A stretch of 7,147 nucleotides of DNA, taken from contig CAZYXP010000188.1 in NCBI GenBank assembly GCA_964651325.1, positions 1 to 7,147 on the forward strand, given 5' to 3'. Under the pieces are notes generated by a model. That model saw only the letters and a list, made by a program, of their open reading frames with translations. It searched no databases and was not told the origin of the DNA. Position numbers and translations under genes: made by a program. Below, one piece after another: positions 4,941 to 7,147 of the stretch; the stretch's first letter is position 1; the number at the start of each line of letters is the position of its first letter. Source of the DNA: JADFOB01 sp964651325 (lineage in GTDB: Bacteria; Planctomycetota; Phycisphaerae; UBA1845).

Positions 4941-6863
4941 ATGTCGAAGGTCATAGGAGTCGACTTAGGCACGACAAACTCGGTTGTGGCTGTCATTGAG
5001 GGCGACAACCCCAAGGTTCTTACCAATGCGCAGGGCTCCCGGCTCACGCCGTCGGTTGTAGCCATCACCGAAAAAGGCGACCGCTTGGTCGGGCAAATCG
5101 CCCGCCATCAGCAGGTAACCAATCCCGAAAACACGATCCACTCGATCAAACGCTTCATGGGCCGCCACCACGACGAAGTCAGCGCGGAGGAAAAAATCGT
5201 CCCGTACAAGGTCATTGGAGGCTCCAAGGAGTTGGTCAGCGTGGAAATCCGTGGCAAGGCGTACACCCCACCGGAAATCAGCGCCATGGTGCTTCAAGAC
5301 CTAAAAAAGACCGCTGAGGATTATCTAGGCGAAAAGGTCGAGCGAGCGGTCATTACTGTCCCAGCCTATTTCAACGACGCCCAGCGCAAAGCCACCAAGG
5401 ACGCCGGCGAAATCGCAGGCCTTAAGGTCGAACGCATCATCAACGAACCGACGGCCGCGGCGCTCGCCTACGGTCTCGACAAGAAAAAAGAGCAAACGCT
5501 GGCCGTTTTCGACCTCGGCGGCGGTACTTTTGACATTTCCATCCTCGAAATCGACCCCGAAATCGGGACATTCGAGGTGAAAGCGAGTAGTGGCGACGGG
5601 CACCTCGGCGGAGATGACTACGACGAGGCCCTGATCGGCCATCTCGCCGAAACCTTCCGTAAGCAGGAAGGCGTCGATCTGCGTCAAGACCCCATGGCCC
5701 TGCAACGCCTCAAGGAAGCGGCGGAGAAGGCCAAGTGTGAACTCTCCACGACCATGGAAACCAACGTCAACCTGCCCTACGTCACAGCCACGGAGAGCGG
5801 CCCCAAGCACCTGCAGGTCACGATTACCCGCTCGCAATTTGAGCAGATGACCAAGAGCCTGACCGAGCGATGCCGCAAGCCGGTCATGGACGCGCTGCAA
5901 GGCGCGAAGATGACGCCCAAGCAGATCGACGAAGTTGTCCTGGTGGGCGGTTCGAGCCGCATGCCGGCCGTGCAGGCGCTGTGCAAGGAGATTTTCGGCA
6001 AGGAACCGAGCAAGGGAATGAACCCCGACGAAGTCGTGGCCGTGGGCGCGGCCGTCCAGGGATCGATCCTGGCCGGTGACCGCGATGATATCGTGCTCCT
6101 CGACGTCACGCCGCTCACGCTCGGCGTTGAGACGCAGGGCGGCGTCGCGACCCCACTGATCGAGGCCAACACGACGATCCCCACCTCCAAAATGGAGACG
6201 TTTTCCACGGCTTCGGACGGACAGACCGAGGTGACCATTCACGTGTTGCAGGGCAATCGCCCCATGGCATCGGACAACAGAAGTCTGGGCCGATTCAACC
6301 TGACCGGCATCGCCGCGGCGCCGCGCGGCATGCCCCAAATCGATGTATCGTTCGACATTGATCGAAACGGCATCATCAGCGTCTCCGCCAAAGACAAAGC
6401 CACGAACAAGGAGCAGTCCATCCGCATCGAGGGCGGCGGCGGACTCACCGACGAGGAAATCGAAAAAATGAAGAGAGAGGCGGAGCAATTCGCCGCCGAC
6501 GACCTCAAAAAGGCTGAGCAGGTCAAGGTTCGCAACGAGGCGGAAAGCGCCGCCTATCAGGTGGAGGAGCAGCTCAAAGAGCATGGCGAGAAAATCCCCG
6601 CCGATGAACGTTCCAAGATCGAGGCGTCCATCAACAACCTCCGCGAGGTCCTCAAAGGCGACGACATCGAAGCCATGAAAAAGGCCAACGAAACGCTAAT
6701 GCAGGATGCCCAAACCATTGGCAAAATCGTTTACGAGGCCGCCGCTCAAGAGCAAGCCGCCCAAGCCGCTCCAAGCGGAGAGCCCGCAGCCGAAGACGCG
6801 GCCGACAGCAGCAAAGACGACGACGTCATCGATGCGGAATTCGAAGTGAAAGACGCGAAGTAA
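4941..6863 (+). CDS. dnaK: Molecular chaperone DnaK (Hsp70)
   Basis: ATP-dependent cytosolic chaperone that binds exposed hydrophobic segments of unfolded proteins, working with DnaJ and GrpE. At 640 aa it is full length (E. coli 638). The nucleotide-binding domain (about 1-385) carries phosphate-1 motif IGVDLGTTNS (5-14), catalytic K70, INEPTAAALAYG (168-179), phosphate-2 motif DLGGGTFDIS (191-200) and adenosine motif VLVGGSSRMP (333-342). The interdomain linker is VLLDVTPLTLG (385-395). The substrate-binding beta domain runs to about residue 500, then a helical lid to about 600, an Ala/Gln/Glu-rich tail, and the DDDVIDAEFEVKD terminus typical of bacterial DnaK that docks co-chaperones. The ATG is clear, with AGGAG (4930-4934) 6 nt upstream. 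No grpE, dnaJ or hrcA is adjacent: it is flanked by a divergent ACT gene and a tRNA, so it appears monocistronic. See the sigma-54-like site upstream. Confidence 0.99.
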   Translation: MSKVIGVDLGTTNSVVAVIEGDNPKVLTNAQGSRLTPSVVAITEKGDRLVGQIARHQQVTNPENTIHSIKRFMGRHHDEVSAEEKIVPYKVIGGSKELVSVEIRGKAYTPPEISAMVLQDLKKTAEDYLGEKVERAVITVPAYFNDAQRKATKDAGEIAGLKVERIINEPTAAALAYGLDKKKEQTLAVFDLGGGTFDISILEIDPEIGTFEVKASSGDGHLGGDDYDEALIGHLAETFRKQEGVDLRQDPMALQRLKEAAEKAKCELSTTMETNVNLPYVTATESGPKHLQVTITRSQFEQMTKSLTERCRKPVMDALQGAKMTPKQIDEVVLVGGSSRMPAVQALCKEIFGKEPSKGMNPDEVVAVGAAVQGSILAGDRDDIVLLDVTPLTLGVETQGGVATPLIEANTTIPTSKMETFSTASDGQTEVTIHVLQGNRPMASDNRSLGRFNLTGIAAAPRGMPQIDVSFDIDRNGIISVSAKDKATNKEQSIRIEGGGGLTDEEIEKMKREAEQFAADDLKKAEQVKVRNEAESAAYQVEEQLKEHGEKIPADERSKIEASINNLREVLKGDDIEAMKKANETLMQDAQTIGKIVYEAAAQEQAAQAAPSGEPAAEDAADSSKDDDVIDAEFEVKDAK

Positions 6864-6892
6864 GGCGGGAGCGATAGAAGCCACAGGTTGAG

Positions 6893-6976
6893 GGTTGAAG
6901 ATTGAGCAACAGTCGGAAGTCAAACGCCGACAGTCAGCGGTCGATCAAAGCGGACCGATGACCTCAATCTTCAACC
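6893..6976. repeat. Long inverted repeat between dnaK and the tRNA
   Basis: The arms GGTTGAAGATTGAG (6893-6906) and CTCAATCTTCAACC (6963-6976) are a perfect 14-bp match separated by 56 nt. The spacer contains a smaller hairpin CGGTC/GACCG (6938-6942 and 6953-6957). The arms are AT-richer than the surrounding DNA and extend into related words (GGTTGAG at 6886-6892, TTCTCAATGCTTCAG at 6982-6996), so this looks like an inserted MITE-like or REP-like unit. It starts 30 nt after the dnaK stop and could protect the dnaK mRNA 3' end. No T-run directly follows the right arm, so it is not a classical terminator. Confidence 0.65.
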
Positions 6977-7067
6977 TCCAATTCTCAATGCTTCAGACCC
7001 CGCCTACGACGGTGTTTCCTTTTTCGGTTCGTTGCGTATTCTATGGCTCGATGCAACGAGGGCATGA

Positions 7068-7141
7068 GGCGGCGTAGCTCAGCTGGTTAGAGCGTGGGCT
7101 TCATAATCCCAAGGTCGACGGTTCGAGTCCGTCCGCCGCTA
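7068..7141 (+). tRNA. tRNA with anticodon CAT (elongator Met, or Ile2)
   Basis: A full cloverleaf of 74 nt: acceptor 7068-7074 with 7134-7140, T8-A9, D-stem GCTC/GAGC (7077-7080 and 7090-7093), anticodon stem 7095-7099 with 7107-7111, loop TTCATAA with anticodon CAT at 7102-7104, five-base variable loop 7112-7116, T-stem GACGG/CCGTC with loop TTCGAGT (7117-7133), and discriminator A at 7141. CCA is not encoded (TTG follows). It is not an initiator: the 1-72 position is a G-T wobble, not the unpaired C-A, and the GGG/CCC run sits one pair off the initiator position. A CAT anticodon also occurs in tRNA-Ile2, in which C34 is changed to lysidine, and I cannot exclude this. The 31-39 pair is C-T, a mismatch. 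Confidence 0.93.
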
Positions 7142-7147
7142 TTGCCC

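Noticed and set aside
5325..6584. Long minus-strand open frame (419 codons) antisense to dnaK
   Set aside because: Long frames opposite dnaK are a known codon-bias artefact and have been misannotated as NAD-specific glutamate dehydrogenase. The plus strand encodes an unmistakable full-length DnaK.
7015..7042. Possible tRNA promoter (TTTCCT, 16-nt spacer, TATTCT)
   Set aside because: The -35 and -10 boxes match the sigma-70 consensus at only about half their positions, too weak to list.
7029..7059. 7-bp inverted repeat TCGTTGC/GCAACGA just before the tRNA
   Set aside because: The 17-nt loop is long, the stem is weak and there is no T-tract, so it cannot be called a terminator or attachment site. 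No integrase or direct repeat of the tRNA end is present.
1..7147. CRISPR arrays, toxin-antitoxin pairs, phage or insertion-sequence genes, riboswitches
   Set aside because: I looked for regularly spaced direct repeats, transposase or integrase motifs and known leader structures on both strands and found none.

Overview
This 7.1-kb window is an ordinary housekeeping stretch of a GC-rich bacterial chromosome, most probably a planctomycete (Planctomycetota, perhaps Phycisphaerae-like). That placement is an inference. It rests on the scattered operon structure, the style of the proteins, and many short GC-rich inverted repeats beginning with TGTAGC or built on a GGCTGAAG core, of a kind I associate with that phylum. 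A run of exactly 100 N (2055-2154) shows that the sequence is a scaffold from a draft or metagenome assembly.

Layout. Positions 1-339 hold no gene but carry a cluster of perfect hairpins. Next comes pyrD (minus), a class 1B dihydroorotate dehydrogenase, divergent from coaD (plus), phosphopantetheine adenylyltransferase. coaD converges on an enolase-superfamily enzyme (minus), and between them lie the assembly gap and another TGTAGC repeat. Further upstream on the minus strand are a four-helix membrane protein resembling the CopD family and a tandem-ACT-domain protein. The ACT gene is divergent from dnaK (plus, 640 aa, full length). A long inverted repeat separates dnaK from a tRNA gene with anticodon CAT at the right edge.

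How the genes work together. pyrD serves pyrimidine synthesis, coaD coenzyme A synthesis, and dnaK protein folding. They do not form one pathway. The three minus-strand genes between 2228 and 4659 face the same way, but with gaps of 143 and 114 nt, so joint transcription is possible and not shown. dnaK has no grpE, dnaJ or hrcA beside it and no visible CIRCE operator. Its leader does hold a near-consensus sigma-54 (-24/-12) promoter candidate, the most testable regulatory observation here.

I do not see a new defence, mobile or biosynthetic system. The points worth a second look are the intergenic repeats (including the one at which the assembly broke), the sigma-54-like site before dnaK, and some odd base pairs in the tRNA.
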